Source of the DNA: a virus
Virus record (IMG/VR): IMGVR_UViG_3300008117_000313
Location: 1-25,055 of that record
Reading direction: 5' to 3' (one strand)
Length of the DNA stretch: 25,055 nucleotides
Positions within the stretch are counted from its first letter, which is position 1, and each line of letters opens with the position of its first letter. Below the pieces are notes generated by a model. That model saw only the letters and a program-made list of their open reading frames with translations, was not told the origin of the DNA and did no database searches. Below, piece after piece: positions 1 through 8,397 of the stretch. A program made the translations under genes and the position numbers.

Positions 1-1170
1 CCCCCCGGAACGAGCAACCTCGTCTTTCATCATCTGAAGAGACATAGTCATCTCGCTAGGAGTTTGCCCAGGCCGAAGACGCTGCTGTACCAGCCCTGCA
101 TTAAACGCATCAGAGCCGCCCAGGTTGATTAGATTCTGAGAGGGAGGGGCATTGGGTCCACCGACATTCGTCGCAGCCGTAGTGCCGCCCAGAAGCTTTG
201 CAATGCCCTGCGCTTGAGCATCGGTAGCATACTGTGCAGGGTTATACCCCGCTGGCGACTCTTTTGTTCCAGCAAGGCCGGGAGAATAGATTGGAGTAAG
301 AGGAGCCGTAGAGCCAAGAGGAATACGATAGTTCTGACTTCCTCCACCACCAACACCTACACCTACTCCTCCACCAACTCCAGTCCCACCGCTACCCGTG
401 CCACCTCCAGGTCTAACGCCTCCAGTATTACCACCACCTCCGGTGCCGCCTCCGGTACCACCTCCGGTACCACCTCCACCACTAGGAGGAGTAACGTCAG
501 TGCCGATATTAACCGTTGGGCCACGGCTAATATCAGGAGCAGGATTAAACCTATTCAAATTAGGATCAAATAAGGTGTCGGTAGTGTAAGAAGCATTTAC
601 AAATGGAGCGGTGTGACGACCAAATGGGTTAATGCTGCCAGGACTAATGACGGAACCAGTATAAGTATTGGCAGAACCAGTACTGGTGCTTTTGTTGTCA
701 GCCGTCAACCCAACAGGAATATTCTTCCTGATCTTTTCATACTTTTCCAAGAGCTGTTCAAACTCGTCATCAGGAGAACCTCCACTTTTCATCCTTGTGG
801 ATGTTATAAACTGATACGCCTCAGGGATATAGGTACGAGTCTTCGGATCGTAGACCATCCCTAAGAGATTAGGCAAGCGAGAGCGAGAAGACTTAAGAGC
901 AGCGGCAATCCCCTGCTGATCTGGAGATTCTCCGGTGCGAGTGTTGTCTGGAGGGGTGCCGCCACCACCGCTTGGTGGTTGATCAGTGGTAGCAGCAGTA
1001 GTAGAAGGTTGGTCAGTCAATTGAGAGAACTGCCCTTTGGTAAACTGCTGACGCAGGTAAGGCACCGTAAAAACAGAGCCAAACGCTGCGTTAAGGAGAG
1101 CAGCACGGTAATCCCTTAGATACTCAGGAATATCCCGATTTTCTACGTTAGTCTGAAGTGGATCTGCCAT
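1..1170 (-). CDS. Gly-rich phage protein, partial (C-terminus outside window)
   Basis: An uninterrupted frame of 390 codons runs from an ATG at 1170 off the left edge of the window, so the protein is incomplete. The start is preceded by GGAG six bases upstream, and the gene lies eight bases after the stop of the preceding gene. The N-terminus begins MADPLQTNVENRDIPEYL. Around residues 60-85 there is a Pro/Gly/Thr-rich stretch, and at residues 230-278 a glycine-dominated linker (32 of 49 residues are Gly, the rest mostly Thr, Val and Ser) encoded partly by near-identical 12-base units. No family is recognised. As the last gene seen in the late operon it is probably a virion or tail-associated protein; that is inference from position. 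The proline-rich plus-strand frame over the same bases is its shadow. Confidence 0.75.
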   Translation of the reverse strand, partial: MADPLQTNVENRDIPEYLRDYRAALLNAAFGSVFTVPYLRQQFTKGQFSQLTDQPSTTAATTDQPPSGGGGTPPDNTRTGESPDQQGIAAALKSSRSRLPNLLGMVYDPKTRTYIPEAYQFITSTRMKSGGSPDDEFEQLLEKYEKIRKNIPVGLTADNKSTSTGSANTYTGSVISPGSINPFGRHTAPFVNASYTTDTLFDPNLNRFNPAPDISRGPTVNIGTDVTPPSGGGGTGGGTGGGTGGGGNTGGVRPGGGTGSGGTGVGGGVGVGVGGGGSQNYRIPLGSTAPLTPIYSPGLAGTKESPAGYNPAQYATDAQAQGIAKLLGGTTAATNVGGPNAPPSQNLINLGGSDAFNAGLVQQRLRPGQTPSEMTMSLQMMKDEVARSGG

Positions 1171-1178
1171 ATCTGCTC

Positions 1179-1895
1179 CTATGCAGGAAGTACCCTGCTG
1201 TCCTTTACCTTTCCAGGTTGTTTCGTTGTTCCGGTACGATCCTTCCGCACTCGATCCATCATCGCGTACAGTTTCCTTGCACCAGCTTCGCTGCTTCCAT
1301 CTCCTAACCCGGAGACAACATCAGCAGGAATAATAAATTCATCGTTCGACAGGAGAACCTTCTGCCCCCCTCGTGCCATACGAGCGGTAGCCATGTCGTC
1401 CATGCCGTTGCCCGGACCCTTTATCATGCCCTCAGGAGGGGTGTATTCCTCTTCTTCTGGAACTTCCTCTTCTTCCCCGGACATCCGCTTGTAGAGATCC
1501 TGTAGGGCGTCCTTGCCGTAGTAAGCAATATAGGTATTCAATGCGCCTTCAGGGTCTGCGCCCTCTCCTCGAATCGCATCCATCGCATCGCGGATAATCT
1601 TCTGCGCCTTCTCTTCTTCAGGCTCCAGCTTGCCACCTTGCGCGGAACGGATTGCATCCTCTTCTTCGTCGGGAGGATTTAATGACGGAGTCCCCATGCC
1701 TAGAGTTGAAACAATCCCTTGAGGCTGAGGGCCTTGCTGTACAGGCTGTTGCTGTTGAGGCTGTCCGTAAATAGGAACAACAGAAGGACCAGAGATAGCA
1801 AATCGCTGACGAGCATAGTCTGGTGCGAAGAGATTCTGTTTGTAGTTGGCTACATCGCTCATAATTTGCTGCCCTTTGTTTTTAGGATCAGGCAT
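1179..1895 (-). CDS. Phage virion-associated protein, C-terminal part of a probably frameshifted gene
   Basis: Annotated from the ATG at 1895 (238 aa), but the frame is open and Ala-rich without a start codon up to 2030, directly overlapping the end of the 2014-2235 frame. The protein has a Gln/Pro-rich segment near residues 44-60, an acidic segment near 138-150, and a C-terminal part containing VLLSNDEFIIPADVVSGLG followed by a basic helix. I recall similar NDEF-IPADVVSGLG segments in uncharacterised proteins of tailed-phage structural regions; no function is known to me. If translation starts independently, an AAGGAG eleven bases before the ATG could serve it. More likely this is the C-terminal part of one protein with the upstream 73-residue frame, separated by a +1 frameshift (real or a sequencing error). 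Confidence 0.7.
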   Translation of the reverse strand: MPDPKNKGQQIMSDVANYKQNLFAPDYARQRFAISGPSVVPIYGQPQQQQPVQQGPQPQGIVSTLGMGTPSLNPPDEEEDAIRSAQGGKLEPEEEKAQKIIRDAMDAIRGEGADPEGALNTYIAYYGKDALQDLYKRMSGEEEEVPEEEEYTPPEGMIKGPGNGMDDMATARMARGGQKVLLSNDEFIIPADVVSGLGDGSSEAGARKLYAMMDRVRKDRTGTTKQPGKVKDSRVLPA

Positions 1896-2013
1896 TAAAG
1901 CACCGACTCCTTGACTAGCAGCACTACTAACGAGAGCAGGGACAGCTACAGAACCAAGAAACTTGCTAAGGCCGGAAGCAGTAGCAGCTTTACCCGCACC
2001 AGCAGCAGCAGCT

Positions 2014-2235
2014 TTAAGCAGCGCCCAGCCCTATCGCGCCCAACAACTTCTTTAGCGAGAACGCCTCGTACATCCCCGTCTCCGGGTTAAGGGTGATCTT
2101 TACATCCGGGTCCAACTGTCGAAGGATCGCTTCGATCCCAGCTAATTCGCTAGGGTGAATATGCAAAAGGGTGGAATCTCCACCCCTGCCTTCCGAAGCA
2201 ACCTGCTTTGCAAGAGACGCAATACCTTTGCTCAT
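2014..2235 (-). CDS. N-terminal part of the frameshifted virion-associated protein
   Basis: 73 codons from an ATG that overlaps the upstream stop as ATGA. It contains the segments LHIHPSELAGIEAIL and NPETGMYEAF, which resemble the N-terminal portion of long, Ala/Gly-rich phage virion-region proteins in which this part is normally followed by a hydrophobic Ala/Gly-rich stretch. Here the frame stops (TAA at 2014-2016) just as such a stretch begins. The missing continuation (LKAAAAGAGKAATASG) sits in the frame one base later and runs into the 1179-1895 gene. I read the pair as one gene of about 1.06 kb. Function unknown. Confidence 0.65.
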   Translation of the reverse strand: MSKGIASLAKQVASEGRGGDSTLLHIHPSELAGIEAILRQLDPDVKITLNPETGMYEAFSLKKLLGAIGLGAA

Positions 2236-2528
2236 GTCGTTACTGTCACCGTACCCAGTTTAATCTTTATCTTGTTTGTTGGTGCGAACACTTGTCCTTG
2301 CACGACAATCCTTAATACGCCATCTCCATCTGCCCACACCATGCCATCCCTAAGCCCATATCCACTTCGTGGGCATTGCAGGAGCATGATGGATGCTCCA
2401 ACCATTTCTCCAGGAACCCGTTGATTGTATATGTGGATTCCAAGGTTCTTAACAAGAGAGTCGAAGTATGTCTGATCGTATTCTGATGGAGGCTTGGGGA
2501 GCGTCTGTATTGGAGTGTTGCGGTTCAT
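2232..2528 (-). CDS. Small conserved phage protein, function unknown
   Basis: 98 aa. The start overlaps the upstream beta-propeller gene by four bases (ATGA), and its own stop overlaps the next start the same way, so it is translationally coupled in the late operon. The sequence alternates short hydrophobic strands (for example VGASIMLLQC and VLRIVVQGQVF) with loops and looks like a small beta-rich domain. No signal peptide, membrane segment or metal motif is visible. Position directly after the gp10-like protein suggests a tail accessory role, but this is inference only. Confidence 0.75.
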   Translation of the reverse strand: MNRNTPIQTLPKPPSEYDQTYFDSLVKNLGIHIYNQRVPGEMVGASIMLLQCPRSGYGLRDGMVWADGDGVLRIVVQGQVFAPTNKIKIKLGTVTVTT

Positions 2529-4432
2529 TTCATGCCGTCCGGTTGAATCTGAAGACGGTTAGACCCAAGTCTCCACTTGTACACAGGATCTCCACCTGTG
2601 AAAGACTCTGCCTTCAATACAATCTGTCGCGCCCGAATACGCAAATTCTTCTGCGTAGAAGTTGGGATCTCTCCCTGCACAAGCACAGTGTTTGTCTGAT
2701 ACCCTGATTGGCTCATCGGATAATTGACACCGTACACCTGCACATTCACCTTCTTCGTAATTCCAGCAGCACTCACCCTTGGATCGGTAACAAACTGGAC
2801 GTCAGGGATAATCCTGCTGATGAAGGAGAACTGCTCCCCATCTTCGATGTCGATAGGGCCAGAGGTAACGTGAGCAACAATGTTAGATCCATCAGCAGTA
2901 TATCCGTACTCGTGCTGGTAGAGGCTAGTCGTAGTATTCTTCTCTGTTAAATCTCCATTCGGCATAGCGCCAATAGGAAATCCATCCGTAGCCAGATCCA
3001 ACCATGCAGTACGATCCATCGTTCCTATCGTCCACAGGTTCTCAACGTAGTTATAGCAAACGTATCGACTATTCTCTCCAGTTCCATCTGTAACACTGGG
3101 ATACCACCAGTAGATCTCATTGAACTGAGCGTTTACTCCAGCAGCTACCTTCTGCTTCTGCGACCATTCCAAGTCTGAGAACACATAGCTCAACACAGGA
3201 CACTGCATCTTAACAACACTTCCGCTGTACATATAGAAGTTGTTGTTGTCCATCCAGTACACTGTGCCTCTGGCGTCTACGCCAGCCTTAGGCCCGATAA
3301 TCGAGACAGACTCGCCAATCCGGGTGAAGCTAAAGGTGTAGGGCGGTCCCGTATATGCCATCGCAAACAGCGCCTTGTCCGTAAAGACAAGGATCTGCTG
3401 TTGGGTAGGAATAGCAGAAACGATCTCAGAACCGTTGGAGATGGTGAAACCTCCAGCAGTGTTGTCCGTCCTGGGTTCCCAGTCCAGATAATCTTCCTGG
3501 GAAGACCAACGAACCAGCAAAAGGTTCTGGCTTGAAGACCCTATCTCGTTGCATCCGAAGGCAATCAAATGCCTGTCAACGTCAGAGACAAGTACCTGAG
3601 ACGCTACCGTAGGCGCATCGTTAGCGCCAGCAATAGAGGATAAAGACACCGCTCTCGTATTAAGAGGGTCAACCCCGCTAGCAGTCCAGTAGTAGATGTC
3701 TCCATACCTGGGGTTGATAACCAAGTCCTGACCGTAGTTAGAGTTCGACCAAAACCTAAGATTATCCGTAGGACTGATTGGCGCAAATGCGCTACCCCAA
3801 GGGCCACGACCCCAAGGGCCTGATCCCCATCCAGTTGCATAGACTTGAGTGTTCAAGCCAACATTGATCTGGAAAGCAGCACTGACGCTAGCACCACCTC
3901 CAGAAGTAGAGGGAGTAATCGTAGCGCCAGCAGGGAAAACAACGTAGAAATTGGTGGCGTCAATAATCTCAGTTATCTGTACTTCTACATTCAACTGATC
4001 TGCTGTAAAGCCGTCAAATCCAGTAGCGCCAGAGAAGGTTACCCAATCGAATTCGATTGCATCGTGACCCGTAGGAGTTGTCACCTTCATCTTCCCGGTG
4101 CCTACTTCCTGCGTCTGGAAAGGATTGCTCCCTAAAGCAATCGTTGCCCTAATCGGGGTGATGTCGTTAATGTATTGACCAGCTTCGATGTAATACTTCT
4201 GGTTTGTTCCTAAACCAATAAACCTCTCTAGCGAGAGAGAGGTCCATTGAATCATCGACCTGCAAGTACCGTAGATGGTTTCAGCATCTGCATATGCCTG
4301 CCATCCACCAATCACCTCCGGGAAACCCAGCCTAAACCTAATCTTGTCTGAGTCGTACCAAGACCCTTCAGAAGAGTATTCGGTAACGTCCTTGACGATC
4401 CCAGGTTTAGGTTGGATTTTTACCAGAGGCAT
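2525..4432 (-). CDS. P22 gp10-like tail hub / DNA-stabilisation beta-propeller protein
   Basis: 635 aa, ATG start four bases downstream of the previous stop. The N-terminus (MPLVKIQPKPGIVKDVTEYS) followed by a statement-like series of beta strands with GGW, WTS and RFIGLG motifs is typical of the large beta-propeller proteins of short-tailed phages related to P22 gp10, which plug the head-tail channel after packaging and form the distal tail hub. Later parts (LIAFGCNE, EDYLDWEP, QQQILVFTDKALF, VYWMDNNNFYMYSG) repeat the propeller-blade pattern. It is longer than P22 gp10 (about 470 aa); the extra length includes an inserted domain near residues 110-190 and a Gly/Trp-rich loop (GWGSGPWGRGPWGS) near residues 200-215. 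Family assignment is by recognition of the pattern, not by alignment. Confidence 0.65.
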   Translation of the reverse strand: MPLVKIQPKPGIVKDVTEYSSEGSWYDSDKIRFRLGFPEVIGGWQAYADAETIYGTCRSMIQWTSLSLERFIGLGTNQKYYIEAGQYINDITPIRATIALGSNPFQTQEVGTGKMKVTTPTGHDAIEFDWVTFSGATGFDGFTADQLNVEVQITEIIDATNFYVVFPAGATITPSTSGGGASVSAAFQINVGLNTQVYATGWGSGPWGRGPWGSAFAPISPTDNLRFWSNSNYGQDLVINPRYGDIYYWTASGVDPLNTRAVSLSSIAGANDAPTVASQVLVSDVDRHLIAFGCNEIGSSSQNLLLVRWSSQEDYLDWEPRTDNTAGGFTISNGSEIVSAIPTQQQILVFTDKALFAMAYTGPPYTFSFTRIGESVSIIGPKAGVDARGTVYWMDNNNFYMYSGSVVKMQCPVLSYVFSDLEWSQKQKVAAGVNAQFNEIYWWYPSVTDGTGENSRYVCYNYVENLWTIGTMDRTAWLDLATDGFPIGAMPNGDLTEKNTTTSLYQHEYGYTADGSNIVAHVTSGPIDIEDGEQFSFISRIIPDVQFVTDPRVSAAGITKKVNVQVYGVNYPMSQSGYQTNTVLVQGEIPTSTQKNLRIRARQIVLKAESFTGGDPVYKWRLGSNRLQIQPDGMK

Positions 4433-4435
4433 ACA

Positions 4436-4654
4436 TTAGGCAACTACAGGTTCAAGCTCTTCTTTCTTTCGGCTTTGCTTCAGTTCCTCAGAGAAGAACT
4501 TCAGCGCCACATTCAACTGATCGGCGCTAAACTGAACTTGCGTCAGCTTTGCCTGAAGGTCAGAAATCTGAGACACCAAGTACTTCTGACGATCATTTAG
4601 CTCACTCATGAATACTCGTTCGTTGTCAATGTAGATGAATTGATCTGGATTCAT
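4436..4654 (-). CDS. Small coiled-coil phage protein, function unknown
   Basis: 72 aa, separated by three bases from the gp10-like gene. From about residue 16 (an internal Met at MSELNDRQ is an alternative start) the sequence is a long amphipathic helix with heptad-like hydrophobics (LVSQISDLQAKLTQVQFSAD), ending in a charged tail. It resembles short coiled-coil proteins often seen beside phage tail genes. No known activity; a structural spacer, chaperone or regulatory role would fit equally well. Confidence 0.65.
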   Translation of the reverse strand: MNPDQFIYIDNERVFMSELNDRQKYLVSQISDLQAKLTQVQFSADQLNVALKFFSEELKQSRKKEELEPVVA

Positions 4655-4670
4655 ACTCTACATTCTACTA

Positions 4671-4988
4671 CTACAGCTTGGCTACTGCCTTCATCTGCTG
4701 ATACGCTACTTCCACGGCGCGACCAATAATTTCCTTCGGCACCTGAGGAAGACGCCGTTGCGCCTGCTGGATAGCAATGTCCTTTATCACTTCTCCCTTG
4801 CTCTTGGATCCGTCCAACATCGCTTGCACTCCCCACTGCTTTGCAAGAACGATGATCTCATCGTCAAACTTGTTTGGGGTATACACCGCAGCAATTTCGA
4901 CAATCGGATAGACGACAGACACATAATCCAAGAACTTGGTAGCAGCACTACGAGAGAACAGCTTCTTCGCAAAAGACTTGAAGGACAT
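4671..4988 (-). CDS. Small helical protein, possible holin-like or tail accessory protein
   Basis: 105 aa. The basic N-terminus (MSFKSFAKKLFSR) is followed by a hydrophobic segment near residues 18-37 (FLDYVSVVYPIVEIAAVYT), then helices ending in a segment around residues 85-100 (KEIIGRAVEVAYQQMKAV). A basic end, one hydrophobic stretch and a C-terminal helix of this kind recall LL-H-type phage holins, and late position between tail fibre and lysis-like accessory genes would suit that. The hydrophobic stretch contains charged or polar residues and is short, so the membrane role is uncertain. No endolysin is visible nearby to support it. Confidence 0.6.
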   Translation of the reverse strand: MSFKSFAKKLFSRSAATKFLDYVSVVYPIVEIAAVYTPNKFDDEIIVLAKQWGVQAMLDGSKSKGEVIKDIAIQQAQRRLPQVPKEIIGRAVEVAYQQMKAVAKL

Positions 4989-4995
4989 AAGACTC

Positions 4996-5367
4996 CTAAG
5001 AAAGATTCTTTAGCTTGTAAAGGGTAGAAGCAAGAAGAGACAGAATGCTGTCTACGGTATTCTGCAAGTGGCTTTCGCTACCGATTTGGCTACGATTGTT
5101 CGTGACGTAACGATACAGTTCCTCTACGAAATCAACAGCGTTCTTCGGAGGAGTAAACTTCTCAGCCGGGAAGGAGTCAATCACTCCATGCACTCCCATG
5201 CACTCTTCCGCTAGAGAATCCGTCAATTCTCCAAGCTCTTCGTAAAGGTTTCCCAATGCCTTGTGCGCTGCAAAGCTCCCAGGGCCTTTAGCCTGGAGAT
5301 GCAACATATGCGCTGCCGTCACGCCGTGCAGCAGCTTAGAGATCAAATCAGATTGAGGCTTTGCCAT
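4996..5367 (-). CDS. Helical protein of the DUF5856-like family
   Basis: 123 aa, ATG start three bases from the next gene upstream. It begins with a conserved-looking helix LLHGVTAAHMLHLQAKG, followed by ALGNLYEELGELTDSLAEE, then two further helices at about 75-92 and 100-120. This four-helix arrangement with an early His-rich helix is what I remember of DUF5856, a phage and bacterial family with a ferritin/Dps-like outline. No function is established to my knowledge. Ferritin-type metal ligands cannot be assigned with confidence. Encoded between the tail-fibre accessory gene and the putative holin-like gene. Confidence 0.65.
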   Translation of the reverse strand: MAKPQSDLISKLLHGVTAAHMLHLQAKGPGSFAAHKALGNLYEELGELTDSLAEECMGVHGVIDSFPAEKFTPPKNAVDFVEELYRYVTNNRSQIGSESHLQNTVDSILSLLASTLYKLKNLS

Positions 5368-5370
5368 AGC

Positions 5371-5700
5371 TTATTCCCAAGGTGGAGGTAAAGGAATCGT
5401 CGGAGGATTCTTTTGATCTGCAATGTTTTGCGCCAGACTTGCATCGTACTGATCGACAACAGGCTGGGTTAAAGAAGCAACTACCCATCCCTGTACCTGC
5501 GCTTTCGTCAGGTCTGCGAATGCAGTGTAATCGCTAGGGTTCGGGGGGCCAAGGGAAACCTGACCATATACGCTACTAGCGTAGTAGTTTCCATCGACAG
5601 CATAGCGCCGCCAATCAACAGTGATAACCACATCCGTCAAAGAGCCTTCTACGGGCTTGACGGTGAGGGGGTTGAAGATCCAATCGTAAGTAATTGCCAT
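5371..5700 (-). CDS. Tail-fibre-associated small protein (DUF7936-like)
   Basis: 109 aa, beginning two bases after the tail-fibre stop. The pattern of an N-terminal aromatic strand (MAITYDWIFNPLTVKP), a VITVDWRRYAVDG strand, an SSVYGQVSLGPP strand, a LTKAQVQGWV helix and a C-terminal PLPPPWE matches a small protein family commonly placed directly after tail-fibre genes in aquatic phages; I recall it as DUF7936. The strict position suggests a fibre tip, fibre-assembly or chaperone function, but this is inference. The C-terminal PPPW signature is the clearest identifying mark. Confidence 0.65.
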   Translation of the reverse strand: MAITYDWIFNPLTVKPVEGSLTDVVITVDWRRYAVDGNYYASSVYGQVSLGPPNPSDYTAFADLTKAQVQGWVVASLTQPVVDQYDASLAQNIADQKNPPTIPLPPPWE

Positions 5701-5702
5701 GT

Positions 5703-8396
5703 TTAGTTCCTTGCTTTCAAAATGTCGATCTCTGCTTTGAGTTCCTGGATAGCTTTGACCAGAATGGGGATCAGTTTGGCGTCAGATAGCCCGTAGAATT
5801 CTTCCTTGGTTCCGTCTTTTAGCTCAACTTCATTGCTCTTCACAACGGATTCAAGGTACGGCTCGTCGGCTAGCGCCGCCTGGACATCCTGGGCGATAAA
5901 GCCAACCTGAGTACCACTGTCAAAATTGTGAATCTCATGCTGCTTCCAGGTAAACGATACGGGATTGAGCTTCCCGACCACACCCAGTCCAGACTTGATT
6001 GGGGAAATGTTCTCTTTGTATCGCCCGTCAGAGGTAGCGATTGTGGCGTTGGTAGCGAAGATCTGGCTGTTGACTTGAAGCAGGTACGATCCATTTGAAG
6101 TGGTGTATCCGATTAGGACATTGCCACTAGAGTCCATACGCATCCTCTCGATAGCGCCAATCGCAAACACTAATCTTGTTGCATTATTCAGAATCGTCTC
6201 AGAAGTACTACTAGCAAATAAATAATTCGCGGAACCTGGAGTTGTCCCAAAATTATAGATCGCACTATATCCAGAACCACCTGTATAAGGACCCAGGATC
6301 AATCCCTGCGTACCATCACTGAACGCACTCAATCCTCTTACATCAAGTAATCTACCAGGACTCGCCGTTCCAATACCGACGTTGCCGCCGTAACCTTGCA
6401 AAGTTAAATTTGACGGCACCGCGCCACCGTTAAAATTCACACCCTGAATATACGGCGACCCATCTACGCTCGTAGCGCCGACTGCTAACTGATATCCGCT
6501 GGAAGCATTGGCACGAACCGTGAAGCCAGCGTTTGAATTTGAGGTGGCAAGCGTACTGGCAGATTGATTCAACGACCCAACTACAGCCAGCTTTGCGTTA
6601 GTTGATTCTGTCGCAGGACTCGCCGTTCCAATACCGACGTTGCCGCCGTCCTGAACGAGTAATATCTTTTCAATGGTGTAGTTTGCAGAATTTCGCACCA
6701 CTTCAATCGGCGTTGCAGCGGCATTATATGCATCGTTCACCGTCTGAAGCATCCACGAACGGTTGACAGTATGCACTTGCATTCGCCAATGCTTTTCGTT
6801 AGTCGCATTGTCTGGATTCGTTTGACCGATCGCAGAATAGCCACCAGAAACAGATAAAACTTCCTTCGGATCGGTAGTATTAATCGCTACCCTGCCGCCA
6901 GATGGCGCAAGTGCTATATTCCTCCAAGCCACTCCTTGGGAAAGCGCATTAATCGACAGATACGGCGTAGCGGCACTTGCGTGGAACGTAATGAATCCAC
7001 CCTGACCGCCTGCAACATTGGAGTTGCCCACATGGCAATTGGTGTCAGTTGTCGATCCGCCCGAATAAAACCGCACGCTCGTCGATTGCACGTCCAGTTT
7101 GTTCGCTGGGCTATCGGTGCTTGCTTTGTTTATCAGCACACTCCCGCCGTTCAGCAGCCGCATAATTTCCGAAGCGCCGTTGTTTCCCGCCTGGAAGATA
7201 ATATCCGCGCCAGTCGTGCCAACGCCAGAGGTGGACCGCAGGGTAAGAGTAGAGGTGGTTCCTGTGCCGCCGATAACAAGCGGTACAGTTGCGCTCGTCG
7301 TAATCGTAGGAGTCGCAATCGTAGGCGATGTGCCAAACACAAGCGCCCCGCTACCCGTCTCGTCCGTTACCGCAGAAGCCAGATTCGCGCTAGAAGGGGT
7401 AGCAAGGAACGTAGCAACATTAGACCCAAGGCCAGAGACACCCGTGCTAATCGGCAAACCCGTACAGTTCGTCAGTGTGCCAGAGGTCGGAGTGCCAAGA
7501 ACCGGAGTCACCAGTACAGGAGTATTGGCGAATACCAATGCACCGCTACCCGTCTCATCCGTTACGGCGCTTGCAAGATTGGCGCTCGAAGGTGTAGCTA
7601 GAAACGTAGCGACATTAGTGCCAAGCCCAGACACACCGGAAGAGATCGGAAGACCTGTGCAATTAGTAAGAGTCCCTGAAGTTGGCGTACCCAGTAGCGG
7701 GGTAACCAACGTGGGGGAGGTAGCAAGAACGACAGAACCCGTACCCGTTACAGCACTAACCTGCGTACCGTTGATCCGCAAGACGTTTCCAGCACCCGCA
7801 GTATCAAGCGTCTTGTTCGTAAACGTATCGGTCGTAGCCTTGCCTACAAGCGTGTCTGTTGCGGCGGGAAGAGTAAGGGTACCTGAGGCCGTAGCATTCG
7901 CCTGCAACGTCGTGTTGCCGCTGCTAGAGCCAACAAACACAACTCCTGTAGCCTCCAACAAAGCAGTCAGCTTTAGACTGGTTAAGACCTCTTTAGCGGA
8001 AGCACCCGACCCTGCACCGTTAAGATAAACAATCGACGAGTACCCAGGTTTGATCGTAACGGTAGAGCCAGATCCCTGCGAGATGATGACGTTCTGCCCA
8101 CCTGTCGTATTGTTCTGGACAAAGTAATGCTTCTTAACCGTGTTCGGCGTAATGCTAACCGTATTCGCAGCAGCAAGCGCACCCGTAAAGCTGATTACCT
8201 TGTTTCTTCCATCGGCAGCAGTACCGTCAGGAATGTTTAAGGTATGCGTTGTCCCCGTCAATGCAACAGCAACAAACCCATCAATCGCTGTATCGAACAA
8301 ATCGAAGTTCGTGTTGGTAGTATTGCCCCAAGTACCAGACTGTTCACCTGTTGCAATCTTTTGGATCTTGTTATTAGAAGTATATGTAGAGGGCAT
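5703..8396 (-). CDS. Tail fibre/tailspike with C-terminal S74 intramolecular chaperone
   Basis: 897 aa, the longest structural protein here. Residues 1-60 (MPSTYTSNNKIQKIATGEQS onward) are a fibre attachment-type N-terminus. Residues 236-300 and 301-365 form two tandem 65-residue repeats (each beginning GTPTSGTLTNCTGLP and containing ATPSSANLASAVTDETGSGA), a low-complexity Ser/Thr/Gly shaft. Further shaft and knob-like blocks follow, with NVGIGTASP repeated. The C-terminal 108 residues from DGRYKENISP (790) to the end are a Peptidase_S74 domain: KENISPI, GFIAQDVQ and the final coiled-coil helix are all present. In this family the chaperone trimerises the fibre and then cuts itself off between Ser and Asp; here that bond would be Ser789-Asp790, leaving a mature fibre of about 789 residues. 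It recognises the host surface. Confidence 0.9.
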   Translation of the reverse strand: MPSTYTSNNKIQKIATGEQSGTWGNTTNTNFDLFDTAIDGFVAVALTGTTHTLNIPDGTAADGRNKVISFTGALAAANTVSITPNTVKKHYFVQNNTTGGQNVIISQGSGSTVTIKPGYSSIVYLNGAGSGASAKEVLTSLKLTALLEATGVVFVGSSSGNTTLQANATASGTLTLPAATDTLVGKATTDTFTNKTLDTAGAGNVLRINGTQVSAVTGTGSVVLATSPTLVTPLLGTPTSGTLTNCTGLPISSGVSGLGTNVATFLATPSSANLASAVTDETGSGALVFANTPVLVTPVLGTPTSGTLTNCTGLPISTGVSGLGSNVATFLATPSSANLASAVTDETGSGALVFGTSPTIATPTITTSATVPLVIGGTGTTSTLTLRSTSGVGTTGADIIFQAGNNGASEIMRLLNGGSVLINKASTDSPANKLDVQSTSVRFYSGGSTTDTNCHVGNSNVAGGQGGFITFHASAATPYLSINALSQGVAWRNIALAPSGGRVAINTTDPKEVLSVSGGYSAIGQTNPDNATNEKHWRMQVHTVNRSWMLQTVNDAYNAAATPIEVVRNSANYTIEKILLVQDGGNVGIGTASPATESTNAKLAVVGSLNQSASTLATSNSNAGFTVRANASSGYQLAVGATSVDGSPYIQGVNFNGGAVPSNLTLQGYGGNVGIGTASPGRLLDVRGLSAFSDGTQGLILGPYTGGSGYSAIYNFGTTPGSANYLFASSTSETILNNATRLVFAIGAIERMRMDSSGNVLIGYTTSNGSYLLQVNSQIFATNATIATSDGRYKENISPIKSGLGVVGKLNPVSFTWKQHEIHNFDSGTQVGFIAQDVQAALADEPYLESVVKSNEVELKDGTKEEFYGLSDAKLIPILVKAIQELKAEIDILKARN
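7302..7691 (-). repeat. Two tandem 195-base repeats inside the tail-fibre gene
   Basis: The coding sequence for residues 236-300 (7691-7497) and 301-365 (7496-7302) is repeated with a 195-base period. Protein identity between the two copies is very high over the first 54 residues; at DNA level the copies differ at many third positions (for example ctcgtccgt versus ctcatccgt), so they are old enough to have drifted under protein-level selection. Such shaft repeats commonly change copy number and alter fibre length. Confidence 0.8.
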
Positions 8397-8397
8397 A

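Noticed and set aside
398-589. Proline-rich plus-strand frame
   Set aside because: It is the complement of the glycine-rich linker in the minus-strand gene that runs uninterrupted from 1170 to 1.
7099-8028. Long plus-strand frame of 309 codons
   Set aside because: It is antisense to the tail-fibre gene, whose frame carries clear domains and repeats; a long Thr/Val/Ser-rich gene commonly leaves an open antisense frame.
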